A stretch of 64,000 nt of DNA from Leisingera sp. S132 (lineage in GTDB: Bacteria; Pseudomonadota; Alphaproteobacteria; Rhodobacterales; Rhodobacteraceae), in the NCBI RefSeq assembly GCF_025144465.1, contig NZ_CP083556.1:1-64000 (forward strand), read 5' to 3'. Below are positions 8,788-17,784 of this stretch, piece by piece. Each line of letters opens with the position of its first letter. The stretch's first letter is position 1. Under the pieces are notes generated by a model that was given only the letters and a program-made list of their open reading frames with translations, did not search any database and had not been told where the DNA came from. The translations under genes were made by a program, and so were the position numbers.

Positions 8788-9753
8788 ATGGCCCGGAAAT
8801 CAAACCTCAAACATGTCGCCGATGCTGACCTGAAATTGCTGCGTGTGTTCAAAGCCGTCGCCGAAAGCGGCGGCCTGGCGGCAGCAGAAACCGAGCTGAA
8901 CATCGGCAAGTCAACCATATCGAAATATCTGGCCGATCTGGAACTGCGGCTGGACCTGAAACTGTGCCACCGCGGCCCGGCCGGGTTTTCGCTGACCGAC
9001 GACGGCAGCAAGGTGCTGAAATCCGCAGAGGGCTTGCTGCTCTCCGTTTCGGGCTTCCGGGCTGAGGTGAATGAAATTAAGCAGCAGCTGGCCGGCACCC
9101 TGCGCATTGCGCTGTTCGATCAATGCGCCTCAAACCCGGAAGCCTTTGTTGCCGGTGCTATCCGCGCCTTCAACAAGGCGGCCCCCGCGGTGGAAATCGA
9201 CCTGTCTCTGGAGCCGCCCAACGTGATCGAAACCAATGTGATCGGCGGCAAGACCGACGTAGGCATTCTGGCGCTCCACCGGCCTTCGCCCAGCCTGAAC
9301 TACGCGCCGCTTTATGGCGAAGACATGTTTCTCTACTGCGGCAAGGGGCATCCTTTCATGGATTGCGATCACGCCGCCCTCCGCCTGGAGGACGTGCGCG
9401 CGGCCAATTACGCTGGCATCCGGGTGAACTCTCCCAATCTGCACGTTGGCCAGACTCTGGGCTTCCGCCGCGCCGCCAAGGTGCAGAACGAACAGGCACT
9501 GGCCATCCTCGTCATGTCAGGCAGCTATCTTGGCTTTCTGCCTGACCACCTGGCCGACAAATTTGTCCGCGACGGGATGATGCGTAAAGTTCTGCCGGAA
9601 CAGATTTATTACAGGAGCCAATTTGCAGCCGTCACCCGCAAGCGCCCGGCAATGAACCGCATCACCAGGCTGTTTCTCGACCAATTGACCGCAGCGCATT
9701 CCGGTCGGCAGCCGGGCGTTTCAGGACAAGCAGGCGCTGCCGGCGTCAGATGA
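8788..9753 (+). CDS. LysR-family transcriptional regulator
   Basis: 321-residue LysR-type regulator. The winged HTH is at the N-terminus (LLRVFKAVAESGGLAAAETE, then NIGKSTISKYLADLE), followed by a periplasmic-binding-protein-like effector domain. Divergent from the TRAP operon, which it is likely to control. ATG at 8788 taken; a TTG directly before it is an alternative start. No convincing ribosome-binding site is seen. The last 8 bases overlap the convergent Lrp gene, so no terminator can lie between them. Confidence 0.9.
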   Translation: MARKSNLKHVADADLKLLRVFKAVAESGGLAAAETELNIGKSTISKYLADLELRLDLKLCHRGPAGFSLTDDGSKVLKSAEGLLLSVSGFRAEVNEIKQQLAGTLRIALFDQCASNPEAFVAGAIRAFNKAAPAVEIDLSLEPPNVIETNVIGGKTDVGILALHRPSPSLNYAPLYGEDMFLYCGKGHPFMDCDHAALRLEDVRAANYAGIRVNSPNLHVGQTLGFRRAAKVQNEQALAILVMSGSYLGFLPDHLADKFVRDGMMRKVLPEQIYYRSQFAAVTRKRPAMNRITRLFLDQLTAAHSGRQPGVSGQAGAAGVR

Positions 9754-10195
9754 TATCCAGCGATACCTTGACCCGATCCATCACAACCGAGGACGTAAAT
9801 CGGCTGACATTGGATTCATCAAAGAAGTGTTCTTGGGTGAAGGTCTCGTATTCCTTGATGTCCTTGACGATGACCATCAGGATGAAATCCGCTTCGCCAG
9901 TCGTGTAATAGCATTGCTGCACCTGCGGCGCCCTGCGCATCTTGCGCTTGAAGGCATCAAGATGCATCCGGCTTTCGCGCTCCAGAACCACCTGTACAAT
10001 CACTGTCATCTCGCGGCCCATCTTGGCCGCCGAGAGGACCGCGATTTCCCTTTCGATCACCCCGGTATCACGCAGCTTCTTCAGCCGCTTCTGCACCGCC
10101 GGCGCTGACAGGCCGACTTCCTGGCTGATCGCCTCTGCAGTCAGCTGCGCATTCGCCTGGATCAGCCGCAGTATGTCGTGGTCTTTGTTGTCCAT
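9746..10195 (-). CDS. Lrp/AsnC family transcriptional regulator
   Basis: 149-residue Lrp/AsnC protein: N-terminal HTH (ILRLIQANAQLTAEAISQEV, then GLSAPAVQKRLKKLRDTGVI) and C-terminal RAM/ligand domain with CYYTTGEADFILMVIV. The start at 10195 (MDNKDHDILR) fits the family; the reading frame is open 46 residues further up with non-family sequence. Convergent with lysR, overlapping by 8 bases. The target is unknown; such regulators usually respond to amino acids and often control neighbouring catabolic or transport genes. Confidence 0.9.
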   Translation of the reverse strand: MDNKDHDILRLIQANAQLTAEAISQEVGLSAPAVQKRLKKLRDTGVIEREIAVLSAAKMGREMTVIVQVVLERESRMHLDAFKRKMRRAPQVQQCYYTTGEADFILMVIVKDIKEYETFTQEHFFDESNVSRFTSSVVMDRVKVSLDII

Positions 10196-10570
10196 AGCTG
10201 ATTTTTGGGCCGGTTTGGCTTGAATGACAACTTGAAAACCTGCGCAGGCCAATCTCCAGACAGACCCCAAAGACAGTTTGCGGATGTAAATCTGACGAAT
10301 ATGAACACATAGATGCCTGACAATTTGCGTCACCCGGGCAACCGGCCTCTTGCCGCTAGGGTTCGGAACAACCCAAAAAAATAAAGGGTTTGCGCATCAT
10401 TCCGGCCGTGAGAGCACACAATTCAAATTTGCGGCATCAAAACCGCAAAGATTCCGGAAAACTTCATTTACGGCACTCTTGCGGTACACGTTTTGTCAGG
10501 ACTTTCCGGATTATGACTCCTCAAGGCCCCGGTGCGACCGGGCGCCGCAGACTGCAGGAGACCCTGGCCC
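10196..10570. promoter_or_regulatory. 375-base divergent intergenic region, lrp / chemoreceptor
   Basis: Comparatively A+T-rich stretch upstream of both lrp (minus) and the chemoreceptor (plus). I see an inverted repeat TTCCGGAAA near 10453 and TTTCCGGA near 10503, and no credible ORF, tRNA or known riboswitch. Ribosome-binding site AGGAG at 10556-10560 serves the ATG at 10571. Confidence 0.4.
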
Positions 10571-12814
10571 ATGCCCCGACTAACGAAACTGCCGCTGAAG
10601 CTGAAACTGCCGCTGATCATGGTGGCCCTGACAGGTGTGTTCCTCGTCACCGTGTCAGTGCTGGTCTATTCCATGGCTGAGCGCAGCATCCGCGAAAATG
10701 CATTTGCGGCCCAGAAGATCGAAGCCAAATCCGGCGCACAGGCACTGGGTTTCCTGATCAAGGCCGCACGCTCAGACGTCTCCAGCCTCGCAGGCCAGCC
10801 TGCAGTGTTCCGGGCAATCAGCAACTTCGAACGGGTGATCGGCATGGTCGAGGAAGACGACCCGATTGCTTACCTCAAGCAGACGTATGCCGCCGGCAAC
10901 CCAAACGCCGCAGACCAGCGGGAGGAGCTGACGGATGCGGGCGACGGCTCATACTACAACCAGTCGCATGTCACCTATCACCCCACTTTCCTGCAAAGCC
11001 TGCGCCTGAATGGCTATCAGGATCTCTATCTGATCACCCCCGCGGGGCAGGTTGTTTATTCGGTCAAGAAACAGGACGATTTCATGACCGGTGTCCAGGA
11101 AACGCCTGACAGCGGTCTGTCGCAGGTGTTCCAAGCTGCGCTGGAAGCAGAGGCAGGCACAATCGCAGTGGCGGATTTCGCCGCTTACACCCACAGTCCG
11201 GACGCCGCAGCCTTCATGGCCGCGCCAGTGTTTGCCAAGAACGGTAAAATTGCCGGGGTGATCGCCATCCAGCTCGGCACCGATGGCGTCGTCAAGGCCC
11301 TGACCAGCAACCTTTCCGGCGGCACCCATCAGAACATCTATGTGGTCAGCAGCGATGGCGTGGCACGCAGCCCGTCCTCGGTCGGGGGCCTGTTCCCGGC
11401 ACTGCAGAAACTGCCGGAAACACCGCAGATCAAGACCGCCAAATCGCATGAGGCAGGCCAATTTGAGGGAGTTCCTTCCTCGCTTGGCGAACGTGCCATT
11501 GCCCAGGTGATGCCGCTGGACCTGCCCGGTTTCGACTGGTCGCTGGTGCTGGAAACCGATGAGCACACCGCCTTTGCCGTGGTCGAACGCATCCGCATGA
11601 TCGCCGCCGGCATGATCGGCGCGGCGCTTCTGGCGGCGATTGGAGTCTCCTGGCTGGCGGCGCGCAGCGTCACCCGTCCAATCCACGCCTTGCGCGAAGC
11701 CACCAATGCGCTGGCCGACGCCGACTACAACTCGGAAATCCAGGGCCTTGCCCGCGGTGATGAGCTTGGCGATCTGGCGCGCAGCCTCGACACCTTCCGC
11801 GGCAAGCTGAAGGAGGCGGATGAGGCTGCCGCCCGCGAGGTGGAAGCCGCCCGCCATACAGCCGCCGTGGTCGAAAGCATGAGCGCAGCGCTTTCAGAAT
11901 TGCAGCGCGGCAACCTGGCCTGCGACATCCGGGCACCGTTCGACGGTCATTACGAAACCCTTCGGGAAAACTTCAACCGCAGCCTCGAACGCCTGCGCGG
12001 CTCCATGGCCGAAGTGGTCGGCGCCGCCGGAAACGTTGGCCGCTTCTCCGAAGAACAGCGCGGCGCAGCAACCGAGATGGCGCACCGCACCGAAAGCCAG
12101 GCCGCAACGCTGGAAGAAACCGCAGGTTCCATCCGTGAGCTGACCGGCGGCATCCGCGACACCGCCGAGCGCGCGGGCCGCATGGACGACACCATGCGCG
12201 GTGCCCGCAGCGAAGCAGAACAAAGCACCGATGTGGTGACATCAGCGGTGGCGGCGATGGATCAGATCCAGGAGGCCTCCGCAGAGATTTCAAAGATCAT
12301 CAACATGATCGACGACATTGCCTTCCAGACCAACCTCCTGGCGCTGAACGCCGGCGTCGAGGCGGCGCGCGCAGGCCCGGCCGGTGCAGGCTTTGCCGTG
12401 GTCGCCTCTGAAGTGCGGGCGCTGGCGCAACGCGCTTCCAATGCTGCCGGGCAGATCAAGGGTCTGACCTCCGCCAGCGAAGAGCATGTCGCCAATGGTG
12501 TTGCCATGGTTGGCCGCGCCGGCGACGCACTGACCCGGATTATCGAGCAGGTCTCGGCAGTGTCCGGACTTGTGACCGAGATCGCAGACGGGGTCCGAGC
12601 GCAATCGCGCGGGCTGGAAAAGATTGATGGCGCCATGCATCAGTTGGACAACATGACCCAGCAGAACGCCGCCATGTCCGAAGAGGCTGCCGCCGCCAGC
12701 CAGCTGCTTCAGCACGAATCGCAAAGCCTGACCGACATCGTCGGCCGCTTTGACCTGGGCGGAGAAAGCACAGATCAAGGTTTTGCGGCAGACCCGCACA
12801 GGCTGAGCGCTTGA
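10571..12814 (+). CDS. Methyl-accepting chemotaxis protein
   Basis: Transmembrane chemoreceptor of 747 residues that passes ligand binding to CheA/CheW. TM1 is at about residues 10-32, a large periplasmic Cache-like sensing region spans about 35-340, TM2 is about 342-362, then a HAMP domain ([20 protein letters not shown]). The cytoplasmic signalling tip contains the highly conserved [20 protein letters not shown] and [16 protein letters not shown]. No CheR-tethering pentapeptide is evident at the C-terminus. ATG at 10571 has AGGAG 10 bases upstream. The first ORF codon at 10532 would add 13 non-membrane residues and is less likely. No che genes nearby; the TRAP transporter next door may share its attractant (inference). 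Confidence 0.93.
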   Translation: MPRLTKLPLKLKLPLIMVALTGVFLVTVSVLVYSMAERSIRENAFAAQKIEAKSGAQALGFLIKAARSDVSSLAGQPAVFRAISNFERVIGMVEEDDPIAYLKQTYAAGNPNAADQREELTDAGDGSYYNQSHVTYHPTFLQSLRLNGYQDLYLITPAGQVVYSVKKQDDFMTGVQETPDSGLSQVFQAALEAEAGTIAVADFAAYTHSPDAAAFMAAPVFAKNGKIAGVIAIQLGTDGVVKALTSNLSGGTHQNIYVVSSDGVARSPSSVGGLFPALQKLPETPQIKTAKSHEAGQFEGVPSSLGERAIAQVMPLDLPGFDWSLVLETDEHTAFAVVERIRMIAAGMIGAALLAAIGVSWLAARSVTRPIHALREATNALADADYNSEIQGLARGDELGDLARSLDTFRGKLKEADEAAAREVEAARHTAAVVESMSAALSELQRGNLACDIRAPFDGHYETLRENFNRSLERLRGSMAEVVGAAGNVGRFSEEQRGAATEMAHRTESQAATLEETAGSIRELTGGIRDTAERAGRMDDTMRGARSEAEQSTDVVTSAVAAMDQIQEASAEISKIINMIDDIAFQTNLLALNAGVEAARAGPAGAGFAVVASEVRALAQRASNAAGQIKGLTSASEEHVANGVAMVGRAGDALTRIIEQVSAVSGLVTEIADGVRAQSRGLEKIDGAMHQLDNMTQQNAAMSEEAAAASQLLQHESQSLTDIVGRFDLGGESTDQGFAADPHRLSA

Positions 12815-12822
12815 ACACGGAC

Positions 12823-12853
12823 CGGCTGGCTGGAGTTAGACTTCAGCCAGCCG
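12823..12853 (+). terminator. Hairpin after the chemoreceptor gene
   Basis: Perfect 10-bp stem CGGCTGGCTG (12823-12832) and its complement (12844-12853) with an 11-base loop, starting nine bases after the MCP stop. The downstream sequence is not a clean T run (CCAAACCCTTTG), so termination efficiency is uncertain. It lies between convergent genes. Confidence 0.55.
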
Positions 12854-12911
12854 CCAAACCCTTTGCTCCCGGACATTTTAATTTAACATAAGTCTCATTA
12901 CTGGACTCTAG

Positions 12912-13601
12912 CTAGACACCGAGGAACCGGTCCGCGACGTCCGCAGGCAGCTCGGCAATCCGGCCTTCCCAGGCGTTGCTGCCCTTGTTGAGGATCACCG
13001 CCCGGTCTGCCACGGCAGACAACTCCTTCAGCGACTTGTCCACCACCAGGATCGACAGCCCGGCCTCGCGTTTCAGGCGGGCGATGGCAGCCCAGATTTC
13101 CTGCCGCACCACCGGCGCCAGCCCCTCCGTCGCCTCGTCGAGGATCAGAAGCCGCGGGTTGGTCATCAATGCGCGGCCTATGGTCAGCATCTGCTGCTCC
13201 CCGCCCGACAACGACCCGGCAGCCTGGGTCCGGCGCTCCTCCAGCCGGGGGAACAGTTCTGCCACTTTGGTCAAATCCCACGGCCCTTGGCGTGCGGCGG
13301 CGGTCAGGTTTTCCTCCACCGTCAGCGGCGCAAAGCAGCGCCGCCCCTCGGGCACCAGGCCGACACCCAGCCGCGCGATCTTGTGCGACGGCAGCTGGCG
13401 CAGGTCGTGGCCGTCGAACCGCAGTTCGCCATTGGAAGCTGCCAGCATGCCGCAGACCGTCTTGATGGTGGTGGATTTGCCCATGCCGTTGCGGCCCATC
13501 AGCGCCACCACCTCGCCCTCGCCGATCTCCAGATCGACGCCGAACAGCGCCTGCGCCGCTCCGTACGACGCTTCAACCCCTTGCAATGACAGCAGGCTCA
13601 T
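12912..13601 (-). CDS. Branched-chain amino acid-type ABC transporter ATP-binding protein (LivF-like)
   Basis: 229-residue ATPase of the HAAT (Liv) importer family. Walker A GRNGMGKST near residue 37, signature LSGGEQQMLTIGRALM, Walker B LLILDEATEGLAP. The short length without a C-terminal extension and the ATEGLAP sequence point to the LivF/UrtE branch. Last gene of the five-gene operon; its ATG overlaps the stop of the LivG-like gene by 4 bases. Substrate is not shown by sequence; HAAT systems take up branched-chain amino acids, urea, amides and aromatic acids. Confidence 0.92.
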   Translation of the reverse strand: MSLLSLQGVEASYGAAQALFGVDLEIGEGEVVALMGRNGMGKSTTIKTVCGMLAASNGELRFDGHDLRQLPSHKIARLGVGLVPEGRRCFAPLTVEENLTAAARQGPWDLTKVAELFPRLEERRTQAAGSLSGGEQQMLTIGRALMTNPRLLILDEATEGLAPVVRQEIWAAIARLKREAGLSILVVDKSLKELSAVADRAVILNKGSNAWEGRIAELPADVADRFLGV

Positions 13602-14353
13602 GCGGCGTCCTCCTCACCCAGATAGGCGCGGCGCACCTCGGCGTTGGCGCGAATCTCATCGGCGGTGCCGGTGGCAATGATCTGGCCGTAGACCAGCACG
13701 CTGATCCGGTCCGCCAAAGCAAACACCGCGTCCATGTCATGTTCCACCAGCAGGATCGGCGCCTCTTGCCGCAAGCCATCCAGGAACCCGGTCAGCGCCT
13801 TGGACCCGGCGGTACCCAGGCCCGCCATGGGCTCATCCATCAGAAACAGTTTGGGCTTCAGCGTCAGCGCCACCGCCACCTCCAGCTGGCGGCGCTGGCC
13901 GTGCGACAGGTCAGCGGTGCGGCGGTTTGCGTCCTGTGTCAGCCCGACCCGCTCCAGCGCATCGTGCGCGCGCTCCAGCAATTCCGGATCCTTCATCACA
14001 TTGCGGAAGAAATGGAACACACGGCCCCGCCCGCCAAGCGCCCCCAGCACCGCGTTCTGCAGCACCGTGTATTCCATCGCAAGCGCGGAGATCTGGAACG
14101 TCCGCCCCAGCCCCATCCGGGCCCGCGCCACTGTGTCCAGTGCGGTGACATCCTGCCCCAGCAGCTCCACCGTGCCGCTGTCCGGCGCCAGATTGCCTGC
14201 AATCTGCTTGATCAGGGTGGACTTGCCAGCGCCATTGGGGCCGATCAGCGCGTGGATTTCGCCCGGCCGAAGGTCCAGCGAAACGTCGCGGCTTGCCTGC
14301 AATGCGCCAAAGCTCTTGTTCAGGGCTTGTGTTTTCAGGACCACATCAGCCAT
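13598..14353 (-). CDS. Branched-chain amino acid-type ABC transporter ATP-binding protein (LivG-like)
   Basis: 251-residue ATPase partner of the LivF-like protein. Walker A GPNGAGKST, signature LSHGQRRQLEVAVAL, Walker B LFLMDEPMAGL and the C-terminal RAYLGEEDAA ending typical of LivG. The ATG at 14353 is preferred over an upstream codon at 14374 because GGGAGAAGG sits just ahead of it; it overlaps the LivM-like gene by 8 bases. Confidence 0.92.
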   Translation of the reverse strand: MADVVLKTQALNKSFGALQASRDVSLDLRPGEIHALIGPNGAGKSTLIKQIAGNLAPDSGTVELLGQDVTALDTVARARMGLGRTFQISALAMEYTVLQNAVLGALGGRGRVFHFFRNVMKDPELLERAHDALERVGLTQDANRRTADLSHGQRRQLEVAVALTLKPKLFLMDEPMAGLGTAGSKALTGFLDGLRQEAPILLVEHDMDAVFALADRISVLVYGQIIATGTADEIRANAEVRRAYLGEEDAA

Positions 14354-15335
14354 GCGCCTTCTCCCGTCCCGCAATGGCCCCGATCAGCCCGCCCCGGGCG
14401 AACAGCACGATGAGCAGCAGCAGCACGCCCAGGAAAATCTGCCAGTAATCGCTGATCCCGCCCAGAAGATGCTCCAGCAGGATATAAAGCGCGGCACCGG
14501 CAACCGGGCCATAGAGCCGCCCCACCCCGCCGAGTATTACAAAGATCATGATCTCGCCGCTGGTGTGCCAGCTGAGCATGGTCGGGCTGACGAACCGGTT
14601 CAGATCGGCAAACAGGGCGCCCGCCAGCCCGGTGATCGCCCCGGAAATCACAAAAGCCGTCAGCCGCAGGGTGAACGGCGTGAGGCCTACCGCCTGTACC
14701 CGGTCCTCATTCTGGCGCGCCGCCGCCAGTGCCAGCCCGAAGGGCGAACGCGCCAGCCGCGCCGCAAAGACCAGAGCCAGGCAGAGGATCACATAGGAAA
14801 TGGCCAAGAATTGGATCGGATCCAGCGTGTTGAGGCCGGGGAATTCATTCCTCACCCAGATCGACAGCCCGTCCTCGCCGCCATAAGCGCTCCAGCTGAT
14901 GGCAAAGTAATAAAGCATCTGGCCGAAGGCGAGGGTGATCATGATGAAATAGACACCGGAGGTGCGCAACGACAGCGCCCCGATCACCAGCGCGGCAAGC
15001 GCGCTGAAGACCACCGCCACCAGCCAGATCAGCGGCATCTGGTTGCTGCCCTCAAACAGGAACGGCCATTCAAACAGCGGCTCATAATTCTGGGCATGGG
15101 CGGCCAGGATGCCCATGGCATAGCCGCCAATCCCGAAAAACGCCGCATGGCCCAGGCTGATCAGCCCGCCAAGGCCGAGGGCAATGTTCAGCCCAACCCC
15201 TGCCAGTGCCAGGATCGCAGCCTTGGTCGCCAAGGTGATGACAAAGGGCTCATCCAGCGACCACGCCGCCACCGGCACGATCAGCAGCGCCGCAATCATC
15301 GCCCAATTGAGCAGGCTCTCGCGCGTCAGCATCAT
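14346..15335 (-). CDS. Branched-chain amino acid-type ABC transporter permease (LivM-like)
   Basis: 329-residue polytopic inner-membrane permease. The motifs NIALGLGGLISLGHAAFFGIG, GALSLRTSGVYFIMITLAFG and the FVISGAITGLAGALFA segment are typical LivM. Starts ATGATG overlapping the stop of the LivH-like gene by 4 bases and ends inside the LivG-like gene, so the operon is tightly coupled. Confidence 0.92.
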   Translation of the reverse strand: MMLTRESLLNWAMIAALLIVPVAAWSLDEPFVITLATKAAILALAGVGLNIALGLGGLISLGHAAFFGIGGYAMGILAAHAQNYEPLFEWPFLFEGSNQMPLIWLVAVVFSALAALVIGALSLRTSGVYFIMITLAFGQMLYYFAISWSAYGGEDGLSIWVRNEFPGLNTLDPIQFLAISYVILCLALVFAARLARSPFGLALAAARQNEDRVQAVGLTPFTLRLTAFVISGAITGLAGALFADLNRFVSPTMLSWHTSGEIMIFVILGGVGRLYGPVAGAALYILLEHLLGGISDYWQIFLGVLLLLIVLFARGGLIGAIAGREKAHG

Positions 15336-16252
15336 GCGCTCCCTCCATAAAGGCCAGAGGGGCGCACCAAGAGGATTGCCGCCATCAGAATGTAGATCAG
15401 CATCGAGGCCAGCGACGCCCCGGCAGAGGCCGCGCTGGCCGGGTCCATAAAGACTGCAAACAGCTGCGGCAGGAACACGCCGCCCAGCGTATCAGTCATC
15501 CCCACCAACAGCGCGCCGGCCAGCGCCCCCTTGATGGAGCCGATGCCGCCAATAACAATGACCACAAAGGCCAGGATCAGCACCGGCTCGCCCATGCCGA
15601 CCTGCACCGACTGGATCGCGCCAACCAGCGCGCCCGCCAGCCCGGCAAGCGCCGCGCCCAAAGCGAACACGACTGTGTAAAGCTTGGAAATATCAACGCC
15701 AAGCGCGGCAATCATCTCGCGATCAGCCTCGCCTGCGCGGATCTGGATGCCAATGCGGGTGCGCGCAATCAGCAGGAACAGCCCGGCAGCAACTGCCAAA
15801 CCAATCAGGATGATCGTCAGCCGGTACAACGGATACTGAATGCCGCCCGGCAGGCTCACCGGCCCCGAAAGGTAGGACGGCACATCCAGAAACAGCGGGA
15901 AGGAGCCGAACAGCCAGCGGGTGCCTTCGGAAAAGATCAGGATCAGGGCAAAGGTCGCCAGCACCTGGTCCAGATGGTCGCGCCGGTAGAGCCGCCGGAT
16001 CACCACCAGCTCCATCAGGGCGCCGGCCGCCGCGGCGGCGGCAAGGCTTGCGGTCAGCGCCAGCAGGAAGGATCCGGTCCAGCCTGCCACTGCGGCGGCG
16101 GCAAAGGCGCCCACCATGTAGAGCGAGCCATGGGCCAGGTTGATCAGCCCCATCACCCCGAACACCAGCGTCAGCCCGGCCGCCATCAGGAACAGCATCA
16201 TCCCGAGCTGGAGCCCATTCAGGATCTGCTCCAGAACTAGAATATAGGTCAT
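15332..16252 (-). CDS. Branched-chain amino acid-type ABC transporter permease (LivH-like)
   Basis: 306-residue permease with the LivH signature GLQLGMMLFLMAAGLTLVFG near the N-terminus, INLAHGSLYMVGAF, and a C-terminal LVRPSGLYGGSA. About eight hydrophobic segments. Separated from the binding-protein gene by a 68-base gap that contains a hairpin. Confidence 0.92.
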   Translation of the reverse strand: MTYILVLEQILNGLQLGMMLFLMAAGLTLVFGVMGLINLAHGSLYMVGAFAAAAVAGWTGSFLLALTASLAAAAAAGALMELVVIRRLYRRDHLDQVLATFALILIFSEGTRWLFGSFPLFLDVPSYLSGPVSLPGGIQYPLYRLTIILIGLAVAAGLFLLIARTRIGIQIRAGEADREMIAALGVDISKLYTVVFALGAALAGLAGALVGAIQSVQVGMGEPVLILAFVVIVIGGIGSIKGALAGALLVGMTDTLGGVFLPQLFAVFMDPASAASAGASLASMLIYILMAAILLVRPSGLYGGSA

Positions 16253-16286
16253 TTGATTTTCCGAAGGGGTAGTCTTGCCGTGTGCA

Positions 16287-16305
16287 GGGGCGCCTCAGGC
16301 GCCCC
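16287..16305 (-). terminator. Intercistronic hairpin between Liv binding-protein and permease genes
   Basis: Perfect 8-bp stem GGGGCGCC (16287-16294) and complement (16298-16305) with a TCA loop, 15 bases after the binding-protein stop. No T tract in the sense direction, so an mRNA 3'-stabiliser or attenuator is more likely than a full terminator. Confidence 0.55.
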
Positions 16306-16320
16306 CGTCCGGGTCAGGTC

Positions 16321-17457
16321 TTACATCTTGCACTCGCCTGCATAGGCGTCGGCATGGTCGCTCAGCCCGGTGGCAATGATCTTGTTGGTGAAGACATCGC
16401 CCTCCTTGATCACTTCGCGGACATAGATGTCCTGGATCGGGTGGTGGTTGTCGCCGAATTTGAAATCACCGCGGACCGATGCGAATTCCGCCGCTTTCAG
16501 TGCCGCGCGGAAGCTGTCCTGGTCAGACACCTCCGCCTTGTCCAGCGCGCTCAGGATCAGATTGGCAGTGTCAAAGCCCTGGCTGGCATAAAGCGACGGC
16601 AGACGGCCGTATTTTGCCTGGAAGGAGGCAACAAATTCGGCGTTGGCCTCATTGTCGATGTCCTTGTTCCACTGCGAGGTGTTCTTCACCCCCAGTGCGG
16701 CGTCACCCACCGCCTGCAGGATGCCCTGATCGAACGAGAACGCCGGGCCGACCACCGGCAGATCCACACCGCTGCCCGCATATTGCTTGAGGAAGGAAAT
16801 CCCCATGCCGCCGGGCAGGAAGAAATAGACCGAGTCAGCCCCCGACGCCCGGATCTGCGCGATTTCGGCTGCATAATCGGTCTGGCCCAGTTTGGTGTAG
16901 ATCTCACCGGCCAGCTCGCCGCCGTACATCCGCTTGTAGCCGGTCAGCGCATCCTGCCCCGCCGGATAGTTCGGCGCCAGGATGAAGCTGTTCTTCAGCC
17001 CCGCCTCATTGGCATAGGCGCCCGCGGCTTCATGCAGGTTGTCGTTCTGCCAGGCGACGTTGAAGTAATTCGGATGGCAGCGCTTGCCTGCCAGCGCCGA
17101 GGGGCCTGCGTTCGGTGACAGGTAGAACACATTCTGTGCAGTTGCCGCGGGCACCACTGCCATTGCGAGGTTCGACCAGATGATGCCGGTCAGGATGTCC
17201 ACCTTCTCGGATTGGATCATCCGGTCTGCAATCTGCACCGCCACATCAGGCTTGCGCTGATCGTCCTCGATCACCACCTCGACGCCCTCGCGGCCGTCCT
17301 GTTCAATCGCCAGCATAAAGCCGTCGCGCACATCCACACCCAGCCCCGCGCCGCCGCCGGACAATGTGGTGATCATGCCAATCTTGGTGTCAGCCTGGGC
17401 TGCAACAGCCAGCGCCGGAACCGCAGCCGCCATGGCGAGCATCCGAAGGGTCTTCAT
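16321..17457 (-). CDS. ABC transporter substrate-binding protein (Liv/HAAT type)
   Basis: 378-residue periplasmic binding protein, first gene of the operon. Signal peptide MKTLRMLAMAAAVPALAVAA with cleavage near AQA, then TKIGMITTLSGGGAGLGVDVRDG, the leucine-binding-protein-like fold (Peripla_BP_6). Start at 17457 fits the signal peptide and a GGGAGGAA ribosome-binding site; the frame is open 18 residues upstream. The final residues AYAGECKM include a cysteine, with a second at RCHPNYF, possibly a disulfide. Substrate unknown. Confidence 0.92.
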   Translation of the reverse strand: MKTLRMLAMAAAVPALAVAAQADTKIGMITTLSGGGAGLGVDVRDGFMLAIEQDGREGVEVVIEDDQRKPDVAVQIADRMIQSEKVDILTGIIWSNLAMAVVPAATAQNVFYLSPNAGPSALAGKRCHPNYFNVAWQNDNLHEAAGAYANEAGLKNSFILAPNYPAGQDALTGYKRMYGGELAGEIYTKLGQTDYAAEIAQIRASGADSVYFFLPGGMGISFLKQYAGSGVDLPVVGPAFSFDQGILQAVGDAALGVKNTSQWNKDIDNEANAEFVASFQAKYGRLPSLYASQGFDTANLILSALDKAEVSDQDSFRAALKAAEFASVRGDFKFGDNHHPIQDIYVREVIKEGDVFTNKIIATGLSDHADAYAGECKM

Positions 17458-17784
17458 TACGTCTTTCCTCCCAGAATATGACCGGCCCTTGAGGCCTGGG
17501 TTCTTGATCAAATGCTTGCGACTTTAACGCCGCCCCGGCAGAAGCCAAGACCCGCTGCAGCCGGCATCGTTACGGCTGATCTTGCGCCAGCCCTCGGGAT
17601 CAGCCTACGCAGGCTTGAATATATATTTCAAGTATAAAATAATTCGGGCAATTTTGTTGCCCCAATTGCTGCAAGTGCTTTCCGGAGGTCTCTGCTGCAA
17701 GTGCGAGGGGCCAGCCCCTCGCGCTCCCCGGAGTATTTCGGGAAAGATGAAACGGTACTGCAAACCCTGAGCAGGCGGCACCGG
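17458..17784. promoter_or_regulatory. 327-base intergenic region: putative liv promoter and dyads
   Basis: Upstream of the Liv operon (minus) and downstream of lysR (minus). It holds an A+T-rich core with inverted repeat CTTGAA-N7-TTCAAG at 17614-17632, a second dyad at 17641-17667 whose arms are AATT and GGGCAA with one mismatch (could end the lysR transcript), and one copy of the repeated palindromic element at 17703-17751. No ORF or RNA gene is seen. Confidence 0.45.
17703..17751 (+). repeat. Repeated intergenic palindrome with conserved tail, copy 1 of 3
   Basis: Stem GCGAGGGGC / GCCCCTCGC (17703-17711 and 17714-17722), then a tail CTCCCCGGAGTATTTCGGG and AAAGATGAA. The same arrangement recurs at 26493-26540 and, inverted, at 51609-51667. 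It lies 34 bases beyond the end of the lysR gene, on the opposite strand. Compare the other copies for the conserved core. Confidence 0.8.

Noticed and set aside
10196-10570. Riboswitch or small RNA in the lrp/chemoreceptor gap
   Set aside because: I could not fit a known riboswitch core; only one inverted repeat is visible.
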